A DNA stretch of 64,000 nucleotides from Molossus alvarezi (lineage: Eukaryota > Chordata > Mammalia > Chiroptera > Molossidae), in NCBI GenBank assembly GCA_037176705.1, contig CM073886.1, positions 93,364,501 through 93,428,500 of the forward strand, given 5' to 3'. The position numbers were made by a program, and so were the translations under genes. The number at the start of each line of letters is the position of its first letter. The stretch's first letter is position 1. The notes under the pieces are model-generated. The model did not search any database and was not told the DNA's origin. It worked only from the letters and a program-made list of their open reading frames with translations. Positions 45,370-56,099 of the stretch are shown here, piece after piece.

Positions 45370-46230
45370 ATGTGTCCCTTCCATTCTCAGGGGGAGAAAT
45401 ACAGGCTGGACATGAGAGAGTAAGGTATGAGAATTTGAAATCTCTGTTTTCGTATTTTATTTTTTTCTGTGCTTTCTCTCTCTCTTTTTTGTTTTTTAGC
45501 ATTCTGTCCAACAGGGCCTATGAGCACTAAGAGAAGGGCTGTCCCTGAAGGAAGCATTGTGTCCCAGGGACAGAAGTGACCAGATGATCAGCCCTCCCCA
45601 AGGTCTTGAAAACAGTGGGACAAAGAGGCCATCTGACTCCTGATGGTCTCCTGGTCCCATTAGGGGACTAGAATCTTCTGGGTTAAGTCTTGAGCATTTA
45701 GTTTGAATGAAGAAGCCTAATCCTTTCTACCTGCCCAGACATGTTGGCTAGGACAGACAGGTGGCTTTCAGAGGCTTCCTCCAGCCTGCTTTGCCCTGGA
45801 GAGAAAGGGGATGGAAGCCATAAGGAATCAGATGGAGTCACCTCCTTTTCCTGAGGGAGGACTAAATTCAGATGCCGCTTTCCCTTTTCTCTCCAGGATC
45901 TCTGGAGAACCTTGAACCTAAGGTCAGAGCTACTCAGATTCAATGGTCACAGGCAACACGGAGGAGCATCTCCCAGGGCCCAGGCCTCAGCCAAGCTCAG
46001 TGACACCAACGTTCATCTCGGTTCCCCGGGGATAATCCAGGCTGCCAGGCAATGATGGAACATAAGACTTGGGGAACGTCAGAGGGTCCCCAAAGCAGCT
46101 TCTCAACGTGTTCAACTCTTCTCCTCTCTACCTCTTAGCTGCCCAGAACTGACTTGACTATCCTAGGTTCAGTACATTTTCAGGGCTTAGCTGCGCATCT
46201 GCTCCTCTGTCCAGAGAGAGAGCAGACGTG
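45370..46230. other. Unassigned sequence
   Basis: I recognise no repeat or coding signal. Confidence 0.4.
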
Positions 46231-46234
46231 CGTG

Positions 46235-46415
46235 TGCTGTAGACCGAGGAGCTGGGAGTCCGGCTCTGCCAGAGCATGTAGACTCAGGCAAGGTACAAAA
46301 CCTCCCTGGGCCTGTTTTCTATAAAAAAAAGATGCCTGTCCTACCCACCTGTCCCCCTTGCTGAGGAGCTCGCGTCAGGTGTGGATGTGAAAGCACTAAG
46401 CATGTCATAAACGGT
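46235..46415 (+). mobile_element. MIR SINE relic
   Basis: 'agctgggagtccggctctgc' (46250), 'gactcaggcaaggtacaaaa' (46281), 'cctccctgggcctgttttct' and the 3' part 'gtgaaagcactaagcatgtc' (46388) follow MIR order. Confidence 0.75.
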
Positions 46416-47090
46416 CAGACAGCACCCAGATGAAGAGCACGGTGATTCCTCGTGGGAGGGCATGGGTGCTGCTCTGAGGCTGGCGGGACCTCATCCTGCT
46501 CTCTGTGGTAGAGACATCAAACTAGTAGCCCTAGGAGTACCAGGCTCACTGTGCTTATTCTACACAGTGTTCAAAGTTATTTAAAATTCATTGCCAACAC
46601 AAACAAAAGACAGGGAAATTTTACATTAAAGAAATGGATTTCTAGCTTCACTTCAAAAACTAGAAGACCTGGCTGCAGTGGCCACAGTGGCCCCTTAGAC
46701 TACAGCATCTGCCCCTGTATCCCAGTTCAGCCCAGTCTCCACCCTCCCTATGGTCTTGTACCCTCACCATTCTAGCACCTTGCTGGCCTAGCCCTCGAGG
46801 GCCTCTGAATTTGCAGCCCTGGCCCACTAGGAATTTACCTGAGAAAGTTGCTTCTTATATCCCACTTTACTTGCACTGTCCCCACCATCACCACCACCAC
46901 CACCATGCTCCCTTCCCAGGCACAGGGCATTTGCCTTTTCTGAAACAGGTTAGGAGGGAGATCCAGAGCTAGGGGGAACATCACGGACCACCTCTCCATA
47001 GGACAACAGCAACAGCTTGTCTTCAACAGCTGTTCCAAGAGGACCAGGTTATGTTTTCACCAAGCAGCATCTACCCAAACATTAAGAGCA
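46416..47090. other. Unassigned sequence
   Basis: Includes a short CAC/CCA-rich run near 46883-46905. Nothing else is recognised. Confidence 0.4.
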
Positions 47091-47094
47091 GTGT

Positions 47095-47612
47095 TCAGGT
47101 TAGCTATGGCCGTGTAATCAACCACCCCAAAGCTCAATGGCTTAAAATAATGTATTTATGTATGTAACAGTTCTGTGAGTTAACGAGGCCTAGCTGGGCA
47201 GTATTCACCTAGGCCATCTCATCCTGTGGCAGTCAGGCGGCACCTGGGGTTGGAGCTGTCTGAAGGCTCAGTTGGACTGAAGATTCGAGACAGCTCAGTC
47301 ACAAGGTCAGCAGTCGATGCTGGCCGGGGACTCAGCTGTCTACTGGAGCACCTGTGTGCCTTCCCCATGTGGCAGCTGGGTTCTAAGGGGAAGTGTCTCA
47401 AGAGTGAGTGTGCCAAGAGACCCAGGAAGACGATGTAAGTCTTCTTATGCACAAGCTTCAGAAGTCACATAGGGTCACTTCTGCCATATTTCATTGGTCA
47501 AAAGCTAGTTACAGAACTAGCCAGATTCAAGGAAACAGGAGTCCACAAAGCATGAACACTGGAGGCCTGATTCGCTGAGGGAGCCACTTGGAAACTAACC
47601 ACCACAGGCAGC
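47095..47612 (-). mobile_element. LTR-type (MaLR/ERVL-like) repeat
   Basis: The plus strand starts with antisense LTR 3' end text 'aaagctcaatggcttaaaat' (47130). It continues with 'cgaggcctagctgggcag' (47183), 'catgtggcagctgggttcta' (47367), 'tctgccatatttcattggtc' (47480) and 'ggagccacttggaaactaac' (47580). These are in the order of a common mammalian LTR family. No coding part. Confidence 0.6.
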
Positions 47613-47662
47613 ATGGGTGAGGCTGGGCCTGCCCTTATCTCATATCTGCTTTTGCATGTGGG

Positions 47663-47664
<2 letters not shown>

Positions 47665-47702
<38 letters not shown>
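47665..47702. repeat. (TG)n microsatellite
   Basis: About 19 TG units. Confidence 0.95.
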
Positions 47703-47704
<2 letters not shown>

Positions 47705-49685
47705 ATAGAACAACTCATCTCCTCTCCCTTCAGCTTTCCCCAAGGTAAGATATTAATGAGATCATATTTGAACTGCCTGACAAAGTAATGCCTCCTTATA
47801 AAGTATACTATTGTTGCCTGATCTCTCCCACCTGGAGTCCACAATAGACAGGATGAGGGATGACACTGCATATATCTCAACAACAAACAAAACTTTGTTA
47901 AATCCATTGACATAACACAGACGTTCAGATTTAATGCAGATCAAATCCTATTACCAAGAAATTGCATCAAATTGCCTCCAAAAATCTGTAGAACCACATG
48001 TTTTCCAATCCCTGCTTCCTTTAGGCAAATACCCGATGTAAGCCATGTGAAGGACTACCAACGAATTAGAACATCCCCTGAGATTTGTTAGGATGGGATT
48101 TGACCCATTTTCTTTTAGTCATAGGTTCAGGCATCTTAAAGTCAGAAAGACGAACTTGCAGGATTCATGAGTGTGAGCTGGCTGAGAAATGGGCCTCATT
48201 TAAATTGTAGAAAATGCATCTTTATGCTGCTATCAGGGGCCCCTTCCAGGGTCCTGAGGGATTCCCACTTGAGTCTCTGGTTAGTATCTGGGGAGCTTCC
48301 AGTGCAAGAGCATGTCTGGCAGCTAGACACACCATGCCAAATCCAGAGCCTTCCCTAGGCGAGCAAGTAATCGAAAGGCAAGGGCTTCAGACCACGGAAA
48401 CTTTGGGGGCAGCAGTGGCGATGTGAGCGTAGTGCAGCGTTGAGACATTTGGAAATGTCTTGGCTTTTATTTTTTCTGAATACAAACATTTTCCTGTTTT
48501 TCTGCTTATTTTGGCTTCTAGGCCCTAAAGGGGTGCTTTAGGGTTAGGCCAGATGGTCAGCCCAGGGATGCTCCTGCTCCTGCCGATGGCACCCCCTGTC
48601 CCAATGCACAGGGTCCCGCAGGCCCTGCGGGCCTGCCTTCCACCCACTGAGCCCTCTCCCAACAACTCCCGGTTCTGATTTTGGGCAACATCTTTCCTTC
48701 CCCAGTAAGGCTCACAACACCCCAGGCATTCAGTGTTGCCCCCTCCAAAGACCTTCCCTTTGGACAATGTACACAGGGCAAAGAAAGCAGCGTGCACCCT
48801 GCTAGTCAGGAGCCAGCTGGAGGCGGCTGCCTTCTGTCATCGTTTCCAGAAATATAACGTATCTAAAATAGGAGACCCCTGTGCTCTTAACCAGGGGTCA
48901 TTTCTTCAAGGCATCTTCGGGTCCCCACGCCTTTTTCCCACTAGAGTGCTCTCCTTAGTTCACTGCCAAATCAACCTCACTGAAGCTACCAGCAGCGGAG
49001 TAACTGACTGCTTTGTTTTATCTCCCAGTTCGACCCCAAGGGCCCTGCATTATTGATGTTTGGTTTCCCTCTGATTTTGTCTTTCATGCAATGAGCACAG
49101 ACTGGGGATCTTCTGCTAGTTCTGGGACACTGAAGTGAACAAGATGGGGCAGCCCTGGGGACAGTCCTTACCCAGACTGCACACGGTCTTTTGTGTATGT
49201 TTACCTTGACCATCCGAATAGATTAATCAGCACTTTAAAGACAAAAATCAGGCCTGTGGTTTCCTTTGGTACCTCTCTCTCCCTGCCAGCCAGCACATGG
49301 CTCTGTCCGCGATGGACCCTGAATATGTAAAGCTGGGGAGGAGGGATAATGGTCAGACTACACGCTCAGGCCAGAGGCTCACTCTACTTGCATGAGGACT
49401 TGAAGTGCTATGTGTGGGCTCAGAAGCCCCTAAGTTGCTACCTGAGAAAACTGGTCCTTAAGTCCCACCATGTGTCACACAGGGAGGTTTCAACCAGTTT
49501 TGAAGTTGTGGAAAGAAATTTGTTTCTAGTAGCTTAAGTATATGTTCTTAATGAATGAGCTTTATTTTTACAAGTTGGACAGATTCCAGTTGGTCCCTAT
49601 GTAACTACCCTCTTTTTTGCTTATTTTCAATATTCTTTCCTGGTGCGGTGTCAGCAATCCTGAGTGGTGGTGGGCAGGCTGCAGC
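47703..49685. other. Unassigned single-copy sequence
   Basis: No repeat or coding signal is defensible. The phrase 'agacatttggaaatgtct' (48443-48460) is a perfect 8-bp-arm inverted repeat resembling a MER5-type hAT fragment, but the flanks do not support it. Confidence 0.4.
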
Positions 49686-49689
49686 CTGT

Positions 49690-50290
49690 CCTCTGTGGCT
49701 TGAGCCACACTAGTGATGTACCATTAATCTCTGGCAGCTATTAATTATCATAGAGATTAACTTTTCCCAAAGTCTTTATTATTTTAAACAGAAACCTGAT
49801 TTCCTTGGAAATTTATCAGGCTTGTGAACACCATGTGTATATGTGTTTGGAAAAGAAAGGGTTGAGAATCACACCTGTAGGAGGACCTCTTGCCCAAAGT
49901 GCCCACACAACCATTGAGAACAATTGCAAAGCTTTGCTGAAAATGCCCAAACTCCTTCTGCGAGGGGGTGGCAACCTGGCAGGTCTTTGTGGCACTCGTC
50001 TAAGGAATTTTTTGCCTCTCCCAAAATGTGACAGAGACTCTGTATGCAAGCCTCAGTGTGTGAGGGAAAACTTGCCTTTTTAAATTGTTGGTTTATTGAT
50101 CATGATGTGTGCCAGCAATTGTCCCTTCTGCTTTATGTATTTTAATTACCTGCCCTTTCTCCTGTCTTTGAGTGCGTGTGTGATGGAATCACCAAGGGTG
50201 CAACTTTAAATAATTCTAATAAAGTATTAAGTCTGTTATGATGTTGGCAGGTTGACCCTCTTTACGAGACTCGCTCCAATATGAAAATCA
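49690..50290. promoter_or_regulatory. Candidate conserved non-coding element
   Basis: Non-repetitive, AT-rich, with TAAT-type cores 'accattaatctctgg' (49720), 'ctattaattatcatag' (49738), 'gagattaacttttc' (49753) and 'attttaattacctgcc' (50139), and 'ttgatcatga' (50096). The texture suggests an enhancer. The middle (49810-50070) is less AT-rich and unassigned. Confidence 0.28.
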
Positions 50291-50415
50291 CTCTTATAAG
50301 ATGCTGCTTGTGGAAGCAGAGCTCACATCTCCTCTGGGCTTCGGGAGTAGAACAGGAATTGCTCCAGGATGTATACACTGAGCACAGTAAGGCAGGCTGC
50401 AGGACCTGTGGGCTG

Positions 50416-50460
50416 TGTTGTGTGTGCACGTGCATGTGTGTGCGTATGTGTGCTTGCATC
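50416..50460. repeat. Alternating purine-pyrimidine (TG-rich) tract
   Basis: Degenerate TG repeat 'tgtgcacgtgcatgtgtgtg' and similar, with Z-DNA potential. Confidence 0.75.
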
Positions 50461-51040
50461 TCTGCATGCACCCGGGCACGCCTCTCCCAGAGACAGGAAC
50501 AACAAGGCTGCCTGCTTTTACCCGGGGCAATGGGGGCACACTCCAGGTTGGGAAGCATAACTCAAAACAAAGATAATCTGCTCTTTGTGTTCAGTGCTGT
50601 ATGTTCAGAAAATGGTCCTTCTTCCCCTCTAACCTTCCCTCTTTATCCCTGTGGAGCTGCTGTGTCGTTACTATAGGTTAAGGTAGGGGCCAGTGGAGAG
50701 AAGCAGGCTGCAGCCCCCCTCAAAGCTGCAGGGGTTGCCACTTAAACTGACCTTCCCTCCACTTCCTGCCCACTGTCCACCTCTCTGGGGCTGAGTCTCA
50801 TCTATGAGGCAACTGAGAGTCTGCTGGCTCAGATAGAGCATGGGGAGCAGCCTGTCACTCAAAGGCGGGGTGAAGTTAGAGAAATTAAGTTAATATCAGA
50901 CTTCAGAACCAGAAGACACATTTCTTTTTAATTCCTATTTCACTCGGTGGGAACATTTTTTTAAATACAATTCTGAACTGTTTCTGTAACATCTTTGTTA
51001 CATAATTAAAATGAACAAATGTATACATTTTATTTCTTTA
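50461..51040. other. Unassigned sequence
   Basis: I recognise no repeat or coding signal. Confidence 0.4.
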
Positions 51041-51044
51041 AAAC

Positions 51045-51238
51045 ACTTTTTTATATATTTTCTCTGTAACCCTATAAGGCATATAATTTTATTTTTGCTT
51101 GACAATCGAGGAGACAGACTCAGAGGAGTTAAGTGACTTTCCCAAAGTCACAGAGCAGTTAAGGCAAAGCAGGCCTCAAATCTCCTTCTTCTGACTTCTA
51201 GATCAGTACTTTCCAAAACATTTTTTCTTCTTAATTCT
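51045..51238 (-). mobile_element. MIR SINE, well preserved
   Basis: The plus strand reads 'tgtaaccctataaggcatat' (51065), 'gaggagacagactcagagga' (51108), 'gttaagtgactttcccaaag' (51128), 'tcacagagcagttaaggcaa' (51148), then 'aggcctcaaatctccttctt'. Confidence 0.88.
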
Positions 51239-51559
51239 TTCTCACTCCAACCCTATGTTTCTCTTTTTACTTTGACAGGATCTAAACGTCACTCTAATGT
51301 TATAAAAGTACTTTTCCTCCTTTAGATGCCACTTCAGAGGTAGATTTTCTTGGTTTTTGGGAAATCATCTCATTACAGAATGGTTCCAATACACATGTCC
51401 ATACACAAGAGCCCTTCGTCTGAGTATTTCAGTTGTTTGGGCTGTGAAAGCAGTTGAAGGTACTGCAGTGTGATGACTCCTTCCTATGCTATGATTACTT
51501 CAGGCCTCTGTTCCACCAACCAACTTCTCAAACTCAGGACTTGCAGTGGGATTTTAGCC

Positions 51560-51940
51560 CAAATAGCTATTATTAGGTATTTACTCTGTGCCAGACTCTC
51601 TGTTTGATGCCTTCCATGCATTTTTCATCTTTACAAGAACCCTATAAGATTGTATGATGATGACAACAATGGTGGTGATGGGATGATGATGCTGGTGATG
51701 GTGATGATAGTGGTGATGTTCATGATGATGATGATGGTGATGATGGTGATGATTGTGATGATGATGGTGATGATGATGATAGTGATGGTGATGATGTGGT
51801 GATGGTGATGATAGTGGTGATGGTGATGATGCTGCTGCTGCTGCTGCTGCTGATGACGATGGTGGTGATGGTGATGATGACATTTCCATTTTATAGAAAC
51901 CAAGCCATTGTCTATGCAGAACTCAAACTCTGAAGCCCAC
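51560..51940 (-). mobile_element. MIR SINE split by a microsatellite expansion
   Basis: Left half (51560-51653): 'tatttactctgtgccagact' (51579) and 'ttacaagaaccctataagat' (51631). Right half (51881-51940): 'catttccattttatagaaac' (51881), 'aactcaaactctgaag' (51920). They join exactly as a minus-strand MIR, with a 227-bp trinucleotide array where a normal MIR has a short 'attattatc' run. Confidence 0.82.
51654..51880. repeat. Interrupted (GAT/GGT)n array with a (GCT)7 block
   Basis: 227 bp of GATGAT, GGTGAT and variant triplets, with seven GCT units at 51831-51851. Its antisense would read as histidine-rich, which is only a by-product of the triplets. Confidence 0.93.
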
Positions 51941-52129
51941 ATTTTTTTCTTTATACTCTTTCTTCCTTTGTGTTTTGATATTAATTGCTTGATATAAGAG
52001 AGCATGAAGGATTCTTGACACCTTAATGCCTAAAAATATGGGAAGCATCAGTGTCAGCACCTCTGGTGTCAACCTTAAAGCCACAAGATGAAGCCTGAAG
52101 CCAAAGGCTCATGAGTAGTGAGTTGGCCT

Positions 52130-52292
52130 AAAGGATAAGAGAATCAGTAGTTCCCCGTTCTAATGCCAAAGCTCTGGTTAAACACTAACCATCTGTATGA
52201 ACTTGGGCAAGTTGCTTTGCCTCTCTGGGCCTCCATTTCTTTACCTACATAATTAAGAAAGTCCCATCCTGTTCTAAGTCTCTCATCACACA
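52130..52292 (+). mobile_element. MIR SINE relic
   Basis: 'tgtatgaacttgggcaagtt' (52194), 'gctttgcctctctgggcctc' (52214) and 'catttctttacctacataat' match the MIR core. Confidence 0.88.
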
Positions 52293-53135
52293 CCTATTGG
52301 GACATGTTCTTTTTTGGAACAATTCTGGCACCCAGAATTTTATGAAGCAATAAGACTCAATTCCCCATAACCACAACATTCAATGTTCCCACTTCCCCAA
52401 AGCATATGGCGATGTGGATGCCTGCCAGGAAGCAAAGTGAATGGAAGTGAGGAATGAATGAGCGTCAGCAGCCAGCATGTTGGGTTTGTCCTTCTTCTTG
52501 TCCTTACCACTGAGCTCCTCCAGCGGGTATGGGAGACGGTCCTTTTCACCAGTTATTTTAAGGACGTGGTCTATGCCTTGGAGTGAACTATGTTGGTCTT
52601 TGCCTTTACCTTACTGCTTATCAGCAACACTGTCATGCCCCTGTCTTCTTTTTGGCATTTTCTATTTCTTGGTTTCTCTCTGTATTTAGTATACTAATAA
52701 AAACAAAATAAAACAAGCAAACAAAGGCTTTGGATAGGAAAAAAATAAAGCCCAGTGTCTCACGTTTGCCCCATAAGGAAAGGGTTAAATAATGAAGACC
52801 TATTTCTTTTGTGCAAGAGAAGTGTCAAGAGAAGTGAGAAAGAAAGTCTGGGAAGACGTTTTCATTTTAATTGGCTTCCCTGTTCTTTCTCGGACTCCTC
52901 CAACTCCACCCCAATTTTACCTTTTACTGTAAAGTTTGAGACCCTGACGGAGAAGGGAGGGGGGGGATATAGGGATACAGAGAGAGTGGGGGGATGCAGC
53001 AAAGTAAATATATTTCATGAGTTATCACTGGTCAGATTTTTATATTTAAAAACCCAGAGGAGTTTTCATTTGTTTTGTTTTGTTGTTTGTTTCACCATTT
53101 GCAAGATTGTGATTTAAAAAACATGTTTTTGCTCT
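52293..53135. other. Unassigned sequence
   Basis: No repeat recognised. A G-rich run 'agggaggggggggata' lies near 52954-52970. An A-rich stretch at 52695-52750 is not preceded by any coding-like sequence. Confidence 0.4.
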
Positions 53136-53139
53136 GTTG

Positions 53140-53760
53140 ATCACAAAAGCCCTAAGCCTCTCAAAGGTTGTCCACAGAAGAGATTTGTTGCCAAGCTGTG
53201 GGAAGGGAAGCCCATCACAACCACTATCGTCCGGGCCTGCCAGGCGGGCAGGAATGACCCTTCCAGTCCTTTCTGCCCCGAGAGGGAGCTGGGTACTGCA
53301 GGGCGGGGCCGCGGCAGGTGTGCCCAGGTTCCACGCGCACTTACAGTAGGAGCATGTCCAGCAGACACTCTGTCCCTGGGCTTCGCTGGGCAGCAGGATG
53401 GCAAGGAGGGGAATGGTGGGGTGGAGAAAAGTTGATCTGTAATGACAAGCTGGAGGTGAAAGGTTTGCGAGCTGTGGACAGTCCTTCCTGGCACGGGGCC
53501 GCCAGGTGAGGGAACCCGTGTCAGAGGGTAGCACTGTGGCAGGCACAGCGACTCCTGAGTTGTTAGCCGGAGGTGGGTGGTGAGCAGATCCGAGTCTGTG
53601 TAACGAGCTGCTTTATGAAGGGGAGGGAGGGCGCATGCTCCCTGTGTCCACCCCTGCGCGCACCGGCCCAAGGTCAGCAGACAAGCGGTGTGAGATGCTT
53701 GGGGAGCCCTCAGAGCACCGCGCTGCGTGGCCACGATCCCCGGGAACACTGAAGTGGAAA
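53140..53760. promoter_or_regulatory. CpG-rich pocket with GC-box-like motif
   Basis: About 33 CpGs by hand count in roughly 560 bp, including 'agggcggggccgcggcaggt' (53299-53318), 'ccacgcgcac' (53331) and 'cctgcgcgcaccggccc' (53653). Overlapping open frames of up to 202 codons (minus, 53141-53749) and 166 codons (minus, 53046-53546) encode nothing recognisable and follow from the GC richness. It could be a CpG island or an old GC-rich relic. Confidence 0.38.
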
Positions 53761-54745
53761 AAAAAGAGAGAATACATTGGTTACTTGGTTTGACAGGTTA
53801 AAAATGGATCTGTTTCCTTTTTATTTCCTTAACTGATGTTTAATCTAGAAATTCATGAATCTGGTCTCTGTTCCCTTTTGGTTTGACTTGGATGTAAATG
53901 TTGGGAGGAGAATCCTAGTGTGTGTATCTATTCTAGACAGTTGTTTGATTTGGGGCAGCTGAGGACTATGGAGACGAAGGTTGAAAAGAAACAGAGATGA
54001 CCAGAAGTGGGGCAAGGTAAGAATTACTGAGGGGTGGTAGAAGGCACCAGGACAAAGTCCAGATTTGTAGTGAAGGGAACATTTGAGATGAATGACTTCT
54101 GAAAAAAAAACTTTTATCACAGCCCCAGATAAAATATTGTGCAGTTCTTGTGACCGACCTAGAATATTTAATAAAGGCCCCATTCTAACGTTACTAGGCA
54201 CCATTTTAAGTTGAAATGGGTTTATGGAGGTTTAATTGGATGCTCACTTTGAGTGGGCGGGATAGAGGAAGATGATAAAGATAATGATGTACCTGAGATC
54301 TGAGAAAGACCCCCAGGGAAGGTACTTGACTCTGGGTAGGATTAATCACCCTCTAGAATCTCAAGTTCATTTACATATATTTCTGAGACATTGCACCACA
54401 TTCTTTTCCTCAGAAGCTCTATTTATTCAGTTTGCTGACACCAGACTCTATAAGACTATTGTCATGATAGTACTTGAAGTCTCGTTGGGTAGCACATCCT
54501 TTGAAATTTTCTCATACCTACTTTTCTCAGAGTGTGTATAATGAGGAAAATTCATTTCCTTCCTGTCGAGAAAAGCTAATGATCATTTTCCATTATATTA
54601 AAAAATTACCCATTGTTATGACTTCAGTTTAATGTTCCTGCAGATACCACCATGTGTCGCAGAGTTTAGCTGTGCCAAGGCCAAAGCACCCATGTGTTAT
54701 TTCAGTTTCTCTTTAAAAAAGGGTGGGGGGGGGTTTCAGATGAGG
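53761..54745. other. Unassigned sequence
   Basis: I recognise no repeat or coding signal. Confidence 0.4.
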
Positions 54746-54746
54746 C

Positions 54747-54813
<67 letters not shown>

Positions 54814-54838
54814 AGAGAGAAAGAAAGAAAGAAAAGAA
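54747..54838. repeat. Compound (CT)n(CA)n(GA)n microsatellite
   Basis: CT run 54747-54773, CA run to about 54810, then GA and GAAA units to 54838, preceded by a G run near 54722-54733. Confidence 0.95.
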
Positions 54839-55303
54839 AAAGGCAAATCATACCATTTCAGGAAAATTAATAGGTAATTATATATTTTTTTAAATCACTT
54901 TTAGCATAAAAACCCAAATTTTTAACAATGTTGTCTCCAGAATATAATTATAAATGCCTGCCACACTGAGTCTCTGAAGCAGAAACAAGAGCTTTCCTTT
55001 AAGATATAATAAATGCTTTAAATATTGGGACAATGCTTCTCTTTCAGGAGAGATAAAAAGTAGAATTACAGGCTACTACTCTATTGTAATTCCTCAAGTA
55101 GTCTAGTTATTATTATTACCTTAAAATTTTTTCTCTCTCCCTAGGGGTTCATTGTTTGTATCCAGAGGACAATGACAGGCCAGCGTGGCCTCAGAGGATT
55201 CCCAATGTCACGAGTTAAGGGAGTCTTTGCCCACACTTTATAAGGTGGAAGGTCACCAGAACCAGGATTTCAGCGTTGTGAAGGAGGCTGTGGCAGGAGC
55301 AAT
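54839..55303. other. Unassigned sequence
   Basis: I recognise no repeat or coding signal. Confidence 0.4.
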
Positions 55304-55579
55304 GAAAGAGAGGGGCGCCCTGGCCGGTTTGGCTCAGCGGTTGGAGCGTCCGCCTGTGATCCAAAGAGACCTGGGTTCGGTTCCCGCTAAGGGCATGTAC
55401 CTCGGTTGCAGTTTGTCCCCGGCCCTGGTTGGTCGAGCGGGTGGCAGCCACTCGATGTGTCTCTTTCACATAGATGTTTCCCTCTCTCTCTCTTCCTCTC
55501 TCTCCCTCCCACTCTCTCTGTAAAAAAAATGGAAAAATGTCCTCGGGTGAGGATAAAAAAAAAAAAAGAAAGAGAGGGG
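55304..55579 (+). mobile_element. Ves-type SINE, intact, 12-bp TSD
   Basis: The 252-bp element is 55316-55567. It has head 'gccctggccggtttggctca', B box 'gggttcggttcc' (55373-55384), the same body and 'gtcctcgggtgaggat' tail as the copy at 21035. Target duplication 'gaaagagagggg' is perfect (55304-55315 and 55568-55579). Confidence 0.96.
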
Positions 55580-55694
55580 AGAAAGAAGGTGGGGTCTCAA
55601 AGTGGAGTAAGATGCTTGCAGGGAGAAGGGAGAATAGCTTGGTTCCATTCTAGCAGGTCAGTCCAGTGTTGCATCATTCCCTTTGGTCTTAGTT

Positions 55695-56095
55695 TGTACT
55701 ACTTTGCTTGGGCTGCCTTAACAAACCACAGGCGGGGTGGTGTGGACCACAGAAATGTATTCTCTCACAGTTCTGGAGGCGGGAAGTCCGAGATCAAGGT
55801 ATCAGTAGGGTTGGCTGCCTCTGAGGCAGATGGCTTGCAGATGGCCAGCCCCTCACTTCACACGGTCTCTCTGTGCACGCCTGCACCTGGTGTTTCCCCT
55901 TCTTCTTATAGGCACATCGGTGACATAGGCTTTGGACCCCACTCCAGTGACCTCAGATGAACTGAATCACCCCTTTGAAAACCCCACTTCCAAGTAGCTC
56001 CCATGGATGAGGGTCCATCTATAAGACCTCGTTTTCTCTTTAAAGGCCTGATCTCCAAATACATTAGATTCTATAATATTTCCTTCTATTTTAGA
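55695..56095 (-). mobile_element. MLT1/MST-type (ERVL-MaLR) LTR
   Basis: The plus strand starts with antisense LTR 3' end: 'gggctgccttaacaaaccac' (55709), 'tctcacagttctggaggcgg' (55762), 'gaagtccgagatcaaggtat' (55782), 'ttcttcttataggcacatcg' (55899), 'gatctccaaatacattagat' (56050). No coding region. Confidence 0.78.
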
Positions 56096-56099
56096 TAAC

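Noticed and set aside
48436..48480. MER5-type hAT fragment
   Set aside because: Only a short inverted repeat around 48443-48460 resembles it; the flanking sequence does not follow.
51654..51880. CRISPR-like regular repeat array
   Set aside because: No unique spacers; it is a triplet microsatellite in vertebrate DNA.
51581..52005. Open frames with long histidine runs on the minus strand
   Set aside because: They are translations of the GAT/GGT triplet array inside a MIR.
52300..52750. Processed pseudogene ending in an A-rich tail
   Set aside because: The upstream sequence gives no recognisable protein in any frame and there is no target duplication.
53046..53749. 166- and 202-codon minus-strand frames
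   Set aside because: They overlap each other in different frames in a GC-rich pocket, so low stop density explains them.
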